NCBI GenBank assembly: GCA_947647505.1
Contig: CANSKO010000011.1
Coordinates: 1 to 64,000, forward strand
DNA from: an uncultured Roseburia sp.
Lineage (GTDB): Bacteria; Bacillota; Clostridia; Lachnospirales; Lachnospiraceae
Length of the DNA stretch: 64,000 nt
Reading direction: 5' to 3'
Both the position numbers and the translations under genes were made by a program. Numbering within the stretch: position 1 is the first letter of the stretch; each line of letters opens with the position of its first letter. Positions 1 to 7,903 of this stretch are shown here, piece after piece. The notes beneath the pieces are model-generated. The model did not search any database. It saw nothing but the letters and a program-made list of their open reading frames with translations, and was not told the origin of the DNA.

Positions 1-245
1 TGAACAGCGCCGGCGGACGCTGCCATGACAATGCGCGATGCGAAAGCATGTGGGCGCGGATGAAGGAAGAGCTTCTTTACGGTCGCCATAACACAGAAGA
101 AATGACTGTTGAGGAATGAAAGACACTCATCTGGAGATATTTCATCAGCTGCTGGAATAACAGGAGGATATGCTCAGCCAATGACGGACTCCCTCCTATG
201 GTCAAACGACAGAGATATTATGTATCTCTGGATGCTGCCGCTTAG
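1..245 (+). pseudogene. IS3-family transposase (OrfB) C-terminal remnant
   Basis: Reading frame 3 gives the end of an IS3-type DDE integrase/transposase. The block around DNARCESMWARMKEELLYGR contains the last catalytic Glu region, and the tail (WRYFIS, NNRRICSAND, PPMVKRQ) is typical of the OrfB C-terminus in clostridial IS3 elements. An in-frame TGA at 117-119 interrupts it where the family normally has Leu (VEE-L-K), which a single TTA-to-TGA change would explain; the frame then stays open to TAG at 243-245. The upstream part lies outside the window. It is a dead fragment unless the TGA is read through. The element's right terminus was not resolved, although the stretch around 270-287 (GTCAACC, then TTGACA) looks like an IS end. 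From 246 to 473 I see no gene. Confidence 0.75.
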
Positions 246-473
246 GTATTAGTATCCTTGCAAAAAAAGTGTCAACCGATATTGACAATATCAAGCCTAT
301 AAAAACAGAGACTGAAAAATATATAGCCTTGTTCATATGAACTATGATAAAATACCAATAAAAGGAAGAATGGCGTGATGGTATAGAATTGTTACAAAGG
401 CAGAGCATATCGCTGTTTTGCATGGAAAACCACACCGTAACGGAGACGTTGCAATTTGACAGGAGTGACGCTT

Positions 474-1808
474 ATGCGAATGTATGATTTAATCAGTCAA
501 AAAAAAGAAGGAAAGACGCTTTCTACAGAAGAAATCCGGTGGATGGTGCAGCATTATGCAGAAGAAGAAATTCCGGATTATCAAATGTCGGCCATGTTGA
601 TGGCGATCTGCTTTCAGGGCTTAAACCGGCAGGAAACGCTGGATTTGACGCTTGCCATGCGGGACAGCGGAGACTGCCTGGATTTATCCCGCATACATGG
701 AATCAAAGCCGACAAGCACAGCACGGGAGGCGTTGGCGACAAGACTACTCTTGTGCTTGCGCCAATCATTGCGGCGCTTGGGATTCCGATGGCCAAAATG
801 TCCGGAAGGGGGCTTGGGCATACGGGCGGAACGATCGATAAGCTTGCCTGTTTCCCCGGATTTACAACGGATTTAAGCGAGGAAGCGTTTTTTGCAAACG
901 TCAACCGCATTGGACTGGCCATTGCCGGTCAGACGGCAAACCTTGCGCCCGCCGATAAGAAACTTTATGCGCTGCGTGACGTTACGGCTACCGTCAGTCA
1001 GATGTCTTTGATTGCCGCAAGCATTATGAGTAAAAAGCTGGCGGCCGGAAGCGATCTGATTGTGCTGGACGTCAAAACAGGTTCCGGCGCGTTTATGAAA
1101 GAAGAAGCGGACGCCATACGGCTTGCCGAAACCATGGTATCCATTGGCGCGATGGCCGGAAAGAAGATGGCCGCCGTGATCACCGATATGGACCAGCCGC
1201 TTGGCAGAGCCGTTGGCAATGCGCTTGAAGTGAAAGAAGCCATCGCTGCGCTTTCCGGAGACGGCCCTGCCGATCTGATGGAAGTCGTCTATGCGCTTGG
1301 CAGCAGAATACTTTTGCTCTCTGGCGTCGCAGAGCGCGAAGAGGACGCGGTTAAAAGCATGAAACAGTGCGTTGCAGACGGCTCGGCCAAAAAGAAATTT
1401 GCAGCCTTCGTAGAAGCGCAGGGCGGCGACGCTTCGTATGTGTGGGACATGGAAAAATGGAAACAGGCGGCATATCGGATAGAAGCGTTGGCGGAAAAGA
1501 AAGGATACGTGCAAACGATTGACGCTGAGGCCATTGGCATTGCCTGCATGCTGCTTGGCGGGGGCAGAGAAAAGAAAGACGATGCGATTGATCTGTCCGT
1601 TGGCATTTTGCTTCTGAAAAAAAGAGGCGACGTTACGGAAGCGGGCGAAGCGCTTGCCCTGATTTATGCCAATGACGAAGCAAAAGCAAAAGAAGCCATA
1701 CGGCTCGTACAGGGCGCATACGTCATTTCCGAAGCGGCGCCCGCGTCTGTTCCGATGGTAAAAGCCATTTTGGACGGCGCGAATAATGCAAAATCATCCT
1801 GCATATAG
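474..1808 (+). CDS. pdp: Pyrimidine-nucleoside phosphorylase
   Basis: Catalyses the reversible phosphorolysis of uridine and thymidine to base plus (deoxy)ribose-1-phosphate in the cytoplasm, for pyrimidine salvage. The 444-residue protein matches the DeoA/Pdp family over its length (usual size 430-440). The glycine-rich family signature SGRGLGHTGGTIDK lies at about residues 110-123, and the phosphate-side loop LDVKTGSGAFMK is near residue 200. The ATG at 474 was chosen because AGGAG at 460-464 sits 9 bases upstream and the protein then begins MRMYDLI, as in known homologues; a TTG at 456 is also in frame. Six bases separate it from yqfC. No other nucleoside catabolism genes (deoC, cdd) are nearby. 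Confidence 0.93.
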   Translation: MRMYDLISQKKEGKTLSTEEIRWMVQHYAEEEIPDYQMSAMLMAICFQGLNRQETLDLTLAMRDSGDCLDLSRIHGIKADKHSTGGVGDKTTLVLAPIIAALGIPMAKMSGRGLGHTGGTIDKLACFPGFTTDLSEEAFFANVNRIGLAIAGQTANLAPADKKLYALRDVTATVSQMSLIAASIMSKKLAAGSDLIVLDVKTGSGAFMKEEADAIRLAETMVSIGAMAGKKMAAVITDMDQPLGRAVGNALEVKEAIAALSGDGPADLMEVVYALGSRILLLSGVAEREEDAVKSMKQCVADGSAKKKFAAFVEAQGGDASYVWDMEKWKQAAYRIEALAEKKGYVQTIDAEAIGIACMLLGGGREKKDDAIDLSVGILLLKKRGDVTEAGEALALIYANDEAKAKEAIRLVQGAYVISEAAPASVPMVKAILDGANNAKSSCI

Positions 1809-1814
1809 ATAAAC

Positions 1815-2096
1815 ATGGGTAAAATGAATCTGGGAAAATGGAAGGAAGGTCTTGTGGATTCTCTGGAGCTTCCAAAAGACCTCGTATACGGCGCCGTTCT
1901 CGTATCCATTACCGGACGGCAGGAAATGTTAATTGAAAATTATCGGGGAATTTTAGAATACACGAAAAATCACATCAGTCTGCAAACGAAAACGTGCAGA
2001 CTCGTCATTCGTGGAAAAGATCTCGACATCAGTTATTATACGAACGAAGAAATGAAGATTACCGGATGGATTGACGCTTTGATGTATGAAAATTAG
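1815..2096 (+). CDS. yqfC: Sporulation protein YqfC (YabP/YqfC family)
   Basis: A 93-residue protein of the YabP/YqfC family. YqfC is a small protein made in the mother cell under SigE in Bacillus; its biochemical role is unknown. The family pattern is visible: LELPKDLV near the start, then ITGRQEMLIENYRGILEY, and a C-terminal half of short beta strands. It is followed 9 bases later by yqfD, the same pairing as in B. subtilis and most spore-forming Clostridia. No good Shine-Dalgarno precedes the ATG at 1815; a second in-frame ATG is at 1824. Its presence suggests that the host can sporulate or descends from a spore former. Confidence 0.9.
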   Translation: MGKMNLGKWKEGLVDSLELPKDLVYGAVLVSITGRQEMLIENYRGILEYTKNHISLQTKTCRLVIRGKDLDISYYTNEEMKITGWIDALMYEN

Positions 2097-2105
2097 GAGG
2101 CGGCT

Positions 2106-3359
2106 TTGTTTCTTTCTTTAGTCAAATATTTTCGAGGATACTTACTGGTGCGTTTAAACGGATATTCCCCGGAACGTTTTTTAAACTTATGCAGCAACCA
2201 TAACATACTGATCTGGAACCTTTCGAGCAGCGGCGCGGCGTATGAATTCAACATCAGCATTGCGGGGTATCGCAAGCTAAAGCCTTTGCTGAAAAAAACA
2301 AAGACAAGGGTCGTTATACTGCAAAAAAACGGGTTTCCGTTTTTTCTCTATCGTTATCGAAAACGCAAGCTGTTTTTTGCCGGAATCGTGTTTGGCGCCG
2401 GTTTTCTGCTCTATCTGACGACGTTTATCTGGCTGATCGACATCAACGGAAACTCTTTGATTACCGATGCGTCCATTCTGACGTTTCTGGAAGAAAACGG
2501 GGCTTCCTTTGGCAGCAGGAAAGCGTCGATTGACTGCAGTGCGTTAGAGGAAGCGCTTCGCTCTGCCTATGACGACGTGATTTGGGCTTCCGTACGGTTG
2601 AATGGAACGAAAATGACGATTGATCTACAGGAAAATCTGATTACCGGAAAAGACGAGGGAGAGAGTGCGGTAAAGCCAGAAGGCGCGTACGATCTGACGG
2701 CCGAAAAAGACGGCGTCATTACGTCTATTATTACGCGAAACGGAACGCCGGCTGTACGGGCGGGCAGCGAAGTAAAAGCCGGCGATCTGTTAGTCGGCAG
2801 CCGGCTGGATATTTATAACGACAGCAATGAAGTGTGCGAATCGATTTACGTTACGGCGGACGCAGATATTTTTGCGCAGACGCAGTATGCGTACAAGGAC
2901 AGCTTTCCCATGCGCTTCAGCAGGAAAGTGCGCACGGGTGAAGGCAAAAGCAGCTATAGCGTCAGCCTGTTTTCCTACCAGATTGATCTGCCGTCTTTTT
3001 TTCAGAAAAAGGAACCGTATTTATCCTGCACGGAGAGCAGACAGCTTGCGCTTGCCAAAGATTATTACATCCCCGTTATTCTGGAAAAGACAACGTATTA
3101 TGACTGTGATTATGAAAACGTTACGCTGACAAAAGCGCAGGCAAAGGAAAAAGCAAACGAAAATATTGCCGTTTTTTTGAAAAAATTAAAAGAAAAGGGT
3201 GTGCAAATCACAGACAAAAATGTTATGATAGAATTTGCGGATCATACATGCAGCGTTTCCGGAACATTTACCGCGATCGAACGCATCGGCAGATACGAGC
3301 CTGCCGAGCAAAACGAGCCGCAATCGGATGAAAGGCAAACGGAAAATGAGTCTGACTGA
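2106..3359 (+). CDS. yqfD: Sporulation protein YqfD
   Basis: A 417-residue membrane protein required for efficient sporulation in Bacillus; its molecular function is not established. After a cytoplasmic N-terminal region of about 85 residues there is one strong membrane segment at about 89-112 (IVFGAGFLLYLTTFIWLI), followed by a large extracytoplasmic domain, which is the standard YqfD layout. The start is TTG at 2106, preceded by AGGAGG at 2096-2101. The charged, Gln/Glu-rich C-terminus overlaps the start of phoH by 14 bases, suggesting translational coupling. The block yqfC-yqfD-phoH is conserved in Firmicutes. Confidence 0.9.
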   Translation: MFLSLVKYFRGYLLVRLNGYSPERFLNLCSNHNILIWNLSSSGAAYEFNISIAGYRKLKPLLKKTKTRVVILQKNGFPFFLYRYRKRKLFFAGIVFGAGFLLYLTTFIWLIDINGNSLITDASILTFLEENGASFGSRKASIDCSALEEALRSAYDDVIWASVRLNGTKMTIDLQENLITGKDEGESAVKPEGAYDLTAEKDGVITSIITRNGTPAVRAGSEVKAGDLLVGSRLDIYNDSNEVCESIYVTADADIFAQTQYAYKDSFPMRFSRKVRTGEGKSSYSVSLFSYQIDLPSFFQKKEPYLSCTESRQLALAKDYYIPVILEKTTYYDCDYENVTLTKAQAKEKANENIAVFLKKLKEKGVQITDKNVMIEFADHTCSVSGTFTAIERIGRYEPAEQNEPQSDERQTENESD

Positions 3360-4347
3360 ATTAAAGCTCGACATTCCAAAAGAGCATATTGCAAATGTAT
3401 TTGGAATGTTCGACGTTCATATGAAAAAAATCGAACAGAAATTTCATGTATCCGTCGTCGTCCGTGGCGACGTCATACGGCTGGTTGGAAGCGGACAGAA
3501 TACAGAGCGCGCGGCGCGCGTATTTGACCAGCTGTTAGAGCTGTCCATGCGTGACAATGAAATTACGGAGCAGAATGTCAATTACGCCATTTCCATGACA
3601 AAAGAGCAGAGCTTCGCTTCGCTTGCAGAACTGGAGGGGGACTGCATCTGTCATACGGTTTTGGGGAAGCCGGTTGCGCCAAAGACGCTTGGACAGAAAG
3701 CATACGTCGATGCGATTCGCAACAGGATGATCGTTTTTGGATGCGGCCCCGCCGGAACGGGCAAGACGTATCTTGCGATTGCAATGGCCGTTACGGCATT
3801 TAAAAAAGAAGACGTTGGAAGGATCATTTTAACGCGCCCGGCGATTGAAGCAGGGGAAAAGCTTGGATTTTTACCAGGTGATTTGCAGAGCAAAATCGAT
3901 CCGTATCTGCGCCCCTTATACGATGCGCTGTATCAGATTATGGGCGCGGAAAGCTTTGCGCGCAACACGGAAAAGGGATTGATCGAGGTGGCTCCGCTTG
4001 CTTACATGCGGGGGAGAACGCTTGATAACGCATTTATTATTTTAGACGAAGCGCAGAATACGACGCCGGCGCAGATGAAAATGTTTTTAACGCGCATTGG
4101 CTTTGGCTCTAAAGTCGTGATTACCGGAGATTCCACGCAAAAAGACCTGCCGCCCGGCACAAAATCCGGACTGGACGTGGCGCTTCGCGTTCTTTCAAAC
4201 GTAAGCGAAATTGGAATCTGCGAGCTGACGGCAAACGACGTTGTGCGCCATCCGCTCGTGCAAAAGATTGTAAAAGCCTATGAGGACTTCGAACGGAAAC
4301 AGGAGAGCCGGACGAAGCAGACAGGCAGGCGGGTGAGGAAGAAATGA
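3346..4347 (+). CDS. phoH: PhoH-like NTPase/RNA helicase
   Basis: A 333-residue PhoH-family P-loop ATPase. It has an N-terminal KH-like RNA-binding region (about 1-85), Walker A in GCGPAGTGKT (about 132-141) and Walker B in IILDEAQNTT (about 230-239). Homologues are linked to ribosome maturation and RNA decay and typically adjoin ybeY, as here (two genes downstream). The ATG at 3346 gives MSLTELKLDIP, matching typical N-termini; an in-frame ATG at 3328 would add six residues. Its stop overlaps the next start as ATGATG, so translation is probably coupled. Confidence 0.92.
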   Translation: MSLTELKLDIPKEHIANVFGMFDVHMKKIEQKFHVSVVVRGDVIRLVGSGQNTERAARVFDQLLELSMRDNEITEQNVNYAISMTKEQSFASLAELEGDCICHTVLGKPVAPKTLGQKAYVDAIRNRMIVFGCGPAGTGKTYLAIAMAVTAFKKEDVGRIILTRPAIEAGEKLGFLPGDLQSKIDPYLRPLYDALYQIMGAESFARNTEKGLIEVAPLAYMRGRTLDNAFIILDEAQNTTPAQMKMFLTRIGFGSKVVITGDSTQKDLPPGTKSGLDVALRVLSNVSEIGICELTANDVVRHPLVQKIVKAYEDFERKQESRTKQTGRRVRKK

Positions 4348-5537
4348 TGGAACAGAAGATGCCATTTCAGCGGTTTCGAAATTATCTTGGGATTGCGGGA
4401 ACGACTGTTTTCCTGTCGTTCTTTTTTCTGTACCGAAAAGGCATGTCTTTGGATGATACGCTGACGTTTCTTCTGTTGGATCTTTTGTTTCTGTCCGTGC
4501 TGCTTTATGCGCTGGAAAGCAGCCGTCTGCATCATGCGATCGGAAGCAGCGCAACCAATCGGTACGACGGCATTTTCAAATGGCATGCGCTCGTTTGTCT
4601 GCTTGCGGCGGGCTGTTCATTTCTGCCGGAATTTACATTTCCGGCTGCATTTGCATCGCTGTTTTTAACGCTTGCGTCAAATGCGGAGATCGGAATCGGC
4701 TTAAGCACGTTTTCCGCTGTTCTTTTATGCGCCGCCACAGAACGGACGTTTTATGAAATGGCTGCTTACTGCCTGTTGTCCTTTTTCGGCGCGCAGATGG
4801 CAAAGGCGATGCATCATGCGGAAAGAAGGCTTTGGGGCTGCGTCATTTTGTATGCCGTATCCGTCAGCGTGCCGGCCCTGTTTTCCTATCTGGCGTATGG
4901 CGCCTGCCGCATGCTTTCCATGCTTGTCAACGGCATGACCGGCGCGGTTTTTCTTTTGCTGATCCGACTGCTTTTGGACAGGCTGTATGACAAAATCGAC
5001 CATGAGGAATGGGATTCTTATGAAAGCATCGTCCGTGAGGATTATCCGCTTGTCCGGGATATCAAAAAATATTCAATGGCAGAATACGTGCATGCGATCA
5101 AAGTGGCGACGGTCGCCGGAAAATGCGCGGCGGAAATCGGGGCGGATGAACTTCTGGCGACGGCGGCGGGCTTTTATTACCGGCTGGGCATTCTGGAGGG
5201 AGAGCCGTTTATTGCAAACGGCGTCAGGCTTGCCTGTGAAAATTGTTTTCCGGAGGCTCTGGTGCAGATTCTTTCGGAATATAATGGAGAAGAGCGCTTG
5301 CCCTCGTCGAAAGAGTCTGCTATAGTACATATGGTAGACGCCTGTATCAAACGAATGGAGCTGTTAAGCGCCGGAAATCTCTCTTCATCCTGGAATCAGG
5401 ACATGGTCATTTATCAGACGTTAAATGAGCTTTCCGCTTCCGGCATTTACGATGCGTCCGGCGTCAGCATGAATCAGTTTTTAAAAGTCCGGGAATTACT
5501 GGTGCGTGAGGAGATTGGATATGACAGTAACGATTGA
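4344..5537 (+). CDS. YqfF/PgpH-like membrane protein with degenerate HD domain
   Basis: A 397-residue protein in the slot normally held by YqfF/PgpH, a 7TM-HD c-di-AMP phosphodiesterase, between phoH and ybeY. The N-terminal half has several hydrophobic segments (about residues 15-215). The C-terminal half aligns with the HD domain of that family, but the hallmark YYHDIGK is YYRLGIL and the later HHG is YNG, so most metal ligands are gone. The first His region (EYVHA) and the late region KESAIVHMVDA remain. The large extracellular 7TMR-HDED domain is also missing; full-length homologues are near 700 residues. I infer a catalytically inactive derivative that might still bind ligand or scaffold. 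The family assignment rests on synteny and partial similarity. Confidence 0.75.
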   Translation: MMEQKMPFQRFRNYLGIAGTTVFLSFFFLYRKGMSLDDTLTFLLLDLLFLSVLLYALESSRLHHAIGSSATNRYDGIFKWHALVCLLAAGCSFLPEFTFPAAFASLFLTLASNAEIGIGLSTFSAVLLCAATERTFYEMAAYCLLSFFGAQMAKAMHHAERRLWGCVILYAVSVSVPALFSYLAYGACRMLSMLVNGMTGAVFLLLIRLLLDRLYDKIDHEEWDSYESIVREDYPLVRDIKKYSMAEYVHAIKVATVAGKCAAEIGADELLATAAGFYYRLGILEGEPFIANGVRLACENCFPEALVQILSEYNGEERLPSSKESAIVHMVDACIKRMELLSAGNLSSSWNQDMVIYQTLNELSASGIYDASGVSMNQFLKVRELLVREEIGYDSND

Positions 5538-6018
5538 AGCGGAGACGACGCTGCCGTTTGACTTTGACTGCTTTTCTCTTGCCAGGGAAGTGATCGCATA
5601 TGCGCTTGCGCAGGAAGGGTTTCCGTATGAGGCGGAGGTTGGCCTGTGCCTGACGGACAATGCGTCCATTCAGCGCATCAATCGGGAATACCGAGATCTC
5701 GACCGGCCTACGGACGTGTTGTCGTTTCCCATGCTGCAGTATCCGTCGCCCGGTGATTTTTCTGTTCTTGCGGAAGAAATGGAAGGAAATTTCAATCCGG
5801 ATACAGAGGAAGCGCTGCTGGGCGATATTATCCTGTCTGTCCCAAAGGTGTTGGAGCAGGCAAACGCGTATGGACATTCGGCCAGGCGGGAATATGCATT
5901 TTTAATTGTACACAGCGTGCTGCATCTTTTGGGATACGATCATATGACGCCGGAAGACGCCGCATGTATGGAGCAGAAGCAGGAAGCGATTCTGACTGCA
6001 ATGCACATTGTAAGATAA
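5521..6018 (+). CDS. ybeY: Endoribonuclease YbeY (rRNA maturation factor)
   Basis: A 165-residue metal-dependent endoribonuclease involved in 16S rRNA 3' end maturation and ribosome quality control. The zinc-binding motif H-x3-H-x5-H is present as HSVLHLLGYDH at residues 131-141, and LNREYR-like and PTDVLSFP family segments lie upstream. The ATG at 5521 has GAGGAG at 5508-5513 in front and overlaps the upstream gene's end by 17 bases. The gene order phoH, HD protein, ybeY is the conserved one; the usual followers (dgkA, cdd, era) are absent and a lipoprotein gene comes next. Confidence 0.94.
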   Translation: MTVTIEAETTLPFDFDCFSLAREVIAYALAQEGFPYEAEVGLCLTDNASIQRINREYRDLDRPTDVLSFPMLQYPSPGDFSVLAEEMEGNFNPDTEEALLGDIILSVPKVLEQANAYGHSARREYAFLIVHSVLHLLGYDHMTPEDAACMEQKQEAILTAMHIVR

Positions 6019-6032
6019 CAGGAGGGTAAAGA

Positions 6033-7160
6033 ATGAAACACATGAAAAAAGCGATTTTATTTGCAACAGTCTGTCTGATGGCGTTTTCCGGATGCGGAAA
6101 AAAAGAAGAGCCGGAGCAGACGGCAACGGAAGAGATGACGGAGATTGTCGAAGCGACGGAACCGGAAGAGGAGCTTTTGCCGGAACCGGAGACGGAAGAG
6201 CCTGTGCTGACCGACGCCAATCGCAATCCCTTAACGGGAGAGCCAATGGATGAAGCGATTGCCAGACAGCGTCCCGTTTCCTGTATGATCGGAAATACGA
6301 CGGACGCGATGCCGCAGTATGGCACGAGCGCGGCCGACGTTTTGATTGAAGCGCCGGCGGAAGGCGGTTTGACAAGGCTGATGACGCTCTATCAGGATTA
6401 TGCAAATCTGCCGAGCATTATGTCGGTGCGCAGCTGCCGCCATTATTATGCATATCTGTCCAATGAATTCGAAGCGATTTACGTACACTATGGACAGGCT
6501 ATCTACGCAACGGAGATGCTCAAAAGCTGCGATGATTTAAACGGTCTGGACGGAGACCTTGCCGACGTGACATTTTTCCGTGACAAGTCCCGCAAATCGC
6601 CGCACAATGCGTACATCAACGGAGAAAGCATTATTGCCGGAATCGAAAAGCGCGGATATCGGACGGAGCATGGCGACACGTATCGGAACCGTTACAGCTT
6701 TGTCGACGCGGACCGTACGCTGGAAAACGGAGAAGAAGCCGTCGTTGCAGAACCGGGCTATACGGTAAACAAGCCGTGGTTTGTCTACAATCCGGATACG
6801 GGCCTGTATGAGCGCTATCAGTATAAAGCAAAGCATGTCGACGGCGGATCGGGCGAGCAGCTTGCATTTAAAAACGTCATTTTCCAGGTGTGCGATTATA
6901 AAATGGAGCCGGATGGAAAATATCTGGATGTAAAAACGGCTTCCTACGGCGGAACCGGGAAATATATTACAAACGGAAAGGCCATTGACATTACCTGGGT
7001 CAAAGAAGTGGAAGACGGCATCGGAACGTATTATGACGCAGATGGAAACGAATTACAGCTCAATCCCGGCAAAACCTGCGTCTGCATCGTTTTAAATGAC
7101 GCGGAGGATAAAATCGGGATATATGGAAGCGAATCAGAATTTGAAAGCTCCAGAAATTAA
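6033..7160 (+). CDS. DUF3048 (YerB-type) lipoprotein
   Basis: A 375-residue exported lipoprotein. The signal peptide MKKAILFATVCLMAFSGC ends in a lipobox, FSGC, so Cys is expected to be lipidated. A Glu/Thr-rich linker follows, then the two-part DUF3048 domain: the N-terminal half contains RPVSCMIGN, IEAPAEGGLTRLM and SVRSCRHYY, and the C-terminal half starts near WFVYNPDTG. Bacillus YerB is the known relative; no enzymatic function is established. The start at 6033 has GGAGGG at 6021-6026. It is 14 bases after ybeY and may be co-transcribed with it. Confidence 0.85.
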   Translation: MKHMKKAILFATVCLMAFSGCGKKEEPEQTATEEMTEIVEATEPEEELLPEPETEEPVLTDANRNPLTGEPMDEAIARQRPVSCMIGNTTDAMPQYGTSAADVLIEAPAEGGLTRLMTLYQDYANLPSIMSVRSCRHYYAYLSNEFEAIYVHYGQAIYATEMLKSCDDLNGLDGDLADVTFFRDKSRKSPHNAYINGESIIAGIEKRGYRTEHGDTYRNRYSFVDADRTLENGEEAVVAEPGYTVNKPWFVYNPDTGLYERYQYKAKHVDGGSGEQLAFKNVIFQVCDYKMEPDGKYLDVKTASYGGTGKYITNGKAIDITWVKEVEDGIGTYYDADGNELQLNPGKTCVCIVLNDAEDKIGIYGSESEFESSRN

Positions 7161-7181
7161 AGATTATATGGTTTAAATACC

Positions 7182-7247
7182 GGAAAAATGCGAATACTCT
7201 GACTGGTGATGAGAATGAAAAAAGTCAATGTCATTCGCATTTTTTCC
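7182..7247 (+). repeat. Inverted repeat enclosing the start of the 7209 gene
   Basis: GGAAAAATGCGAAT at 7182-7195 is the reverse complement of 7233-7247 apart from one extra T in the right arm. The 37-base spacer contains the ribosome-binding region and all three candidate start codons (7206, 7209, 7215) of the downstream gene. In RNA this would form a long stem with the translation start in the loop. It could be the terminator of the preceding gene, a translational control hairpin, or chance. There is no clean T-tract after the right arm, so a classic terminator is not supported. Confidence 0.55.
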
Positions 7248-7601
7248 GTTCTTACGGTTTTATTTGCGATTGGATGCTATCAGATTTTAAACGAAAACGA
7301 GAAAAACGATCTGCCTCTGGAAACAGAAACGCAGGAAGCTCTGGCAGAGGAGGAGGGGATTTCAGAGCCGGAAACAGAGCGTGCGGCCGTTCCGGTCAGT
7401 CAGGTGATCGAGTATAAATTTGTGATCGTAGAAGAAGGCGATTATCTGACGGTATATTTTGCGGATAAAACGACGGTGTATGAATATACGGACATCCGGT
7501 ATTCCGATCTGGAGGATACGCTGCGACAGAAGATTCGGAAAGGGTACTGGATCGAGGATGAGGACGCTTTGTTTGGGTTTTTGGAGGATTATAGCAGTTA
7601 G
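7209..7601 (+). CDS. Small exported protein, possibly BofC-C-like
   Basis: A roughly 130-residue protein with one N-terminal hydrophobic segment (VIRIFSVLTVLFAIGCYQIL), either a membrane anchor or a signal peptide. An acidic linker follows and then a compact domain from about residue 65, ending LEDYSS. The pattern of short strands (YKFVIVEEGDYLTVYF, then VYEYTDI) resembles the C-terminal domain of BofC, a forespore intermembrane-space regulator of SigK activation, but I cannot confirm this by eye. Start choice is uncertain: GTG 7206, ATG 7209 and ATG 7215 are all in frame and no strong Shine-Dalgarno is present. A 14-bp inverted repeat spans the start. Confidence 0.6.
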   Translation: MRMKKVNVIRIFSVLTVLFAIGCYQILNENEKNDLPLETETQEALAEEEGISEPETERAAVPVSQVIEYKFVIVEEGDYLTVYFADKTTVYEYTDIRYSDLEDTLRQKIRKGYWIEDEDALFGFLEDYSS

Positions 7602-7650
7602 GGAAGGGATTCGTTTTCAGATTGTTTTCTGGCGGAGTGCGTTGGCGGGC

Positions 7651-7790
7651 GCGCCGAAAGCAAATACATTTGTCCACGCAGACACGCTTTCGCTCTATAA
7701 GTCCGTAGCGGTTCTAAACTCGAAAAAACCTCGTTAAGAACCGACGGACTTATAACGGTCTGGATGGACAAATGTATTTGCTTTCGGCGC
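7651..7790. repeat. 140-bp foldback (MITE-like) element
   Basis: The outer arms 7651-7676 and 7765-7790 are perfect 26-bp inverted repeats. A nested pair, 7696-7715 and 7737-7754, forms a second stem (TATAAGTCCGT pairs with ACGGACTTATA, then after a 2-base bulge CGGTTCT pairs with AGAACCG) around a loop containing CGAAAAAACCTCG. No ORF of its own is apparent. The layout, long terminal repeats with a short non-coding interior, suits a MITE-like or other non-autonomous foldback element. Target-site duplications were not obvious. It fills most of the 302-base gap between the genes ending at 7601 and starting at 7904. Confidence 0.75.
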
Positions 7791-7903
7791 CGGAACACTT
7801 TGAAAGGCCGAAGGGAGGTGGAAGAGAAGATCTGAAAAGATTCGGCGTCAGTAACGGGAAGGAGATGATTTCGATGGCGAAACATCTCAGAAGGGAGAAT
7901 GAA

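Noticed and set aside
202-435. A 77-codon minus-strand ORF
   Set aside because: It overlaps the transposase remnant, has no ribosome site and an arbitrary hydrophobic composition.
873-1514. A 213-codon minus-strand ORF inside pdp
   Set aside because: It is a shadow of the clearly coding plus-strand gene, with no family resemblance.
1781-1809. A SigE-like promoter (GAATAATG, then CATATAGAT) before yqfC
   Set aside because: The predicted start of transcription would fall at or inside the yqfC start codon, and spacing is short; not strong enough to list.
7772-7903. N-terminal extension of the DUF6273 protein starting at 7772
   Set aside because: It reads through the right arm of the foldback element and precedes a well-formed signal peptide with its own ribosome site.
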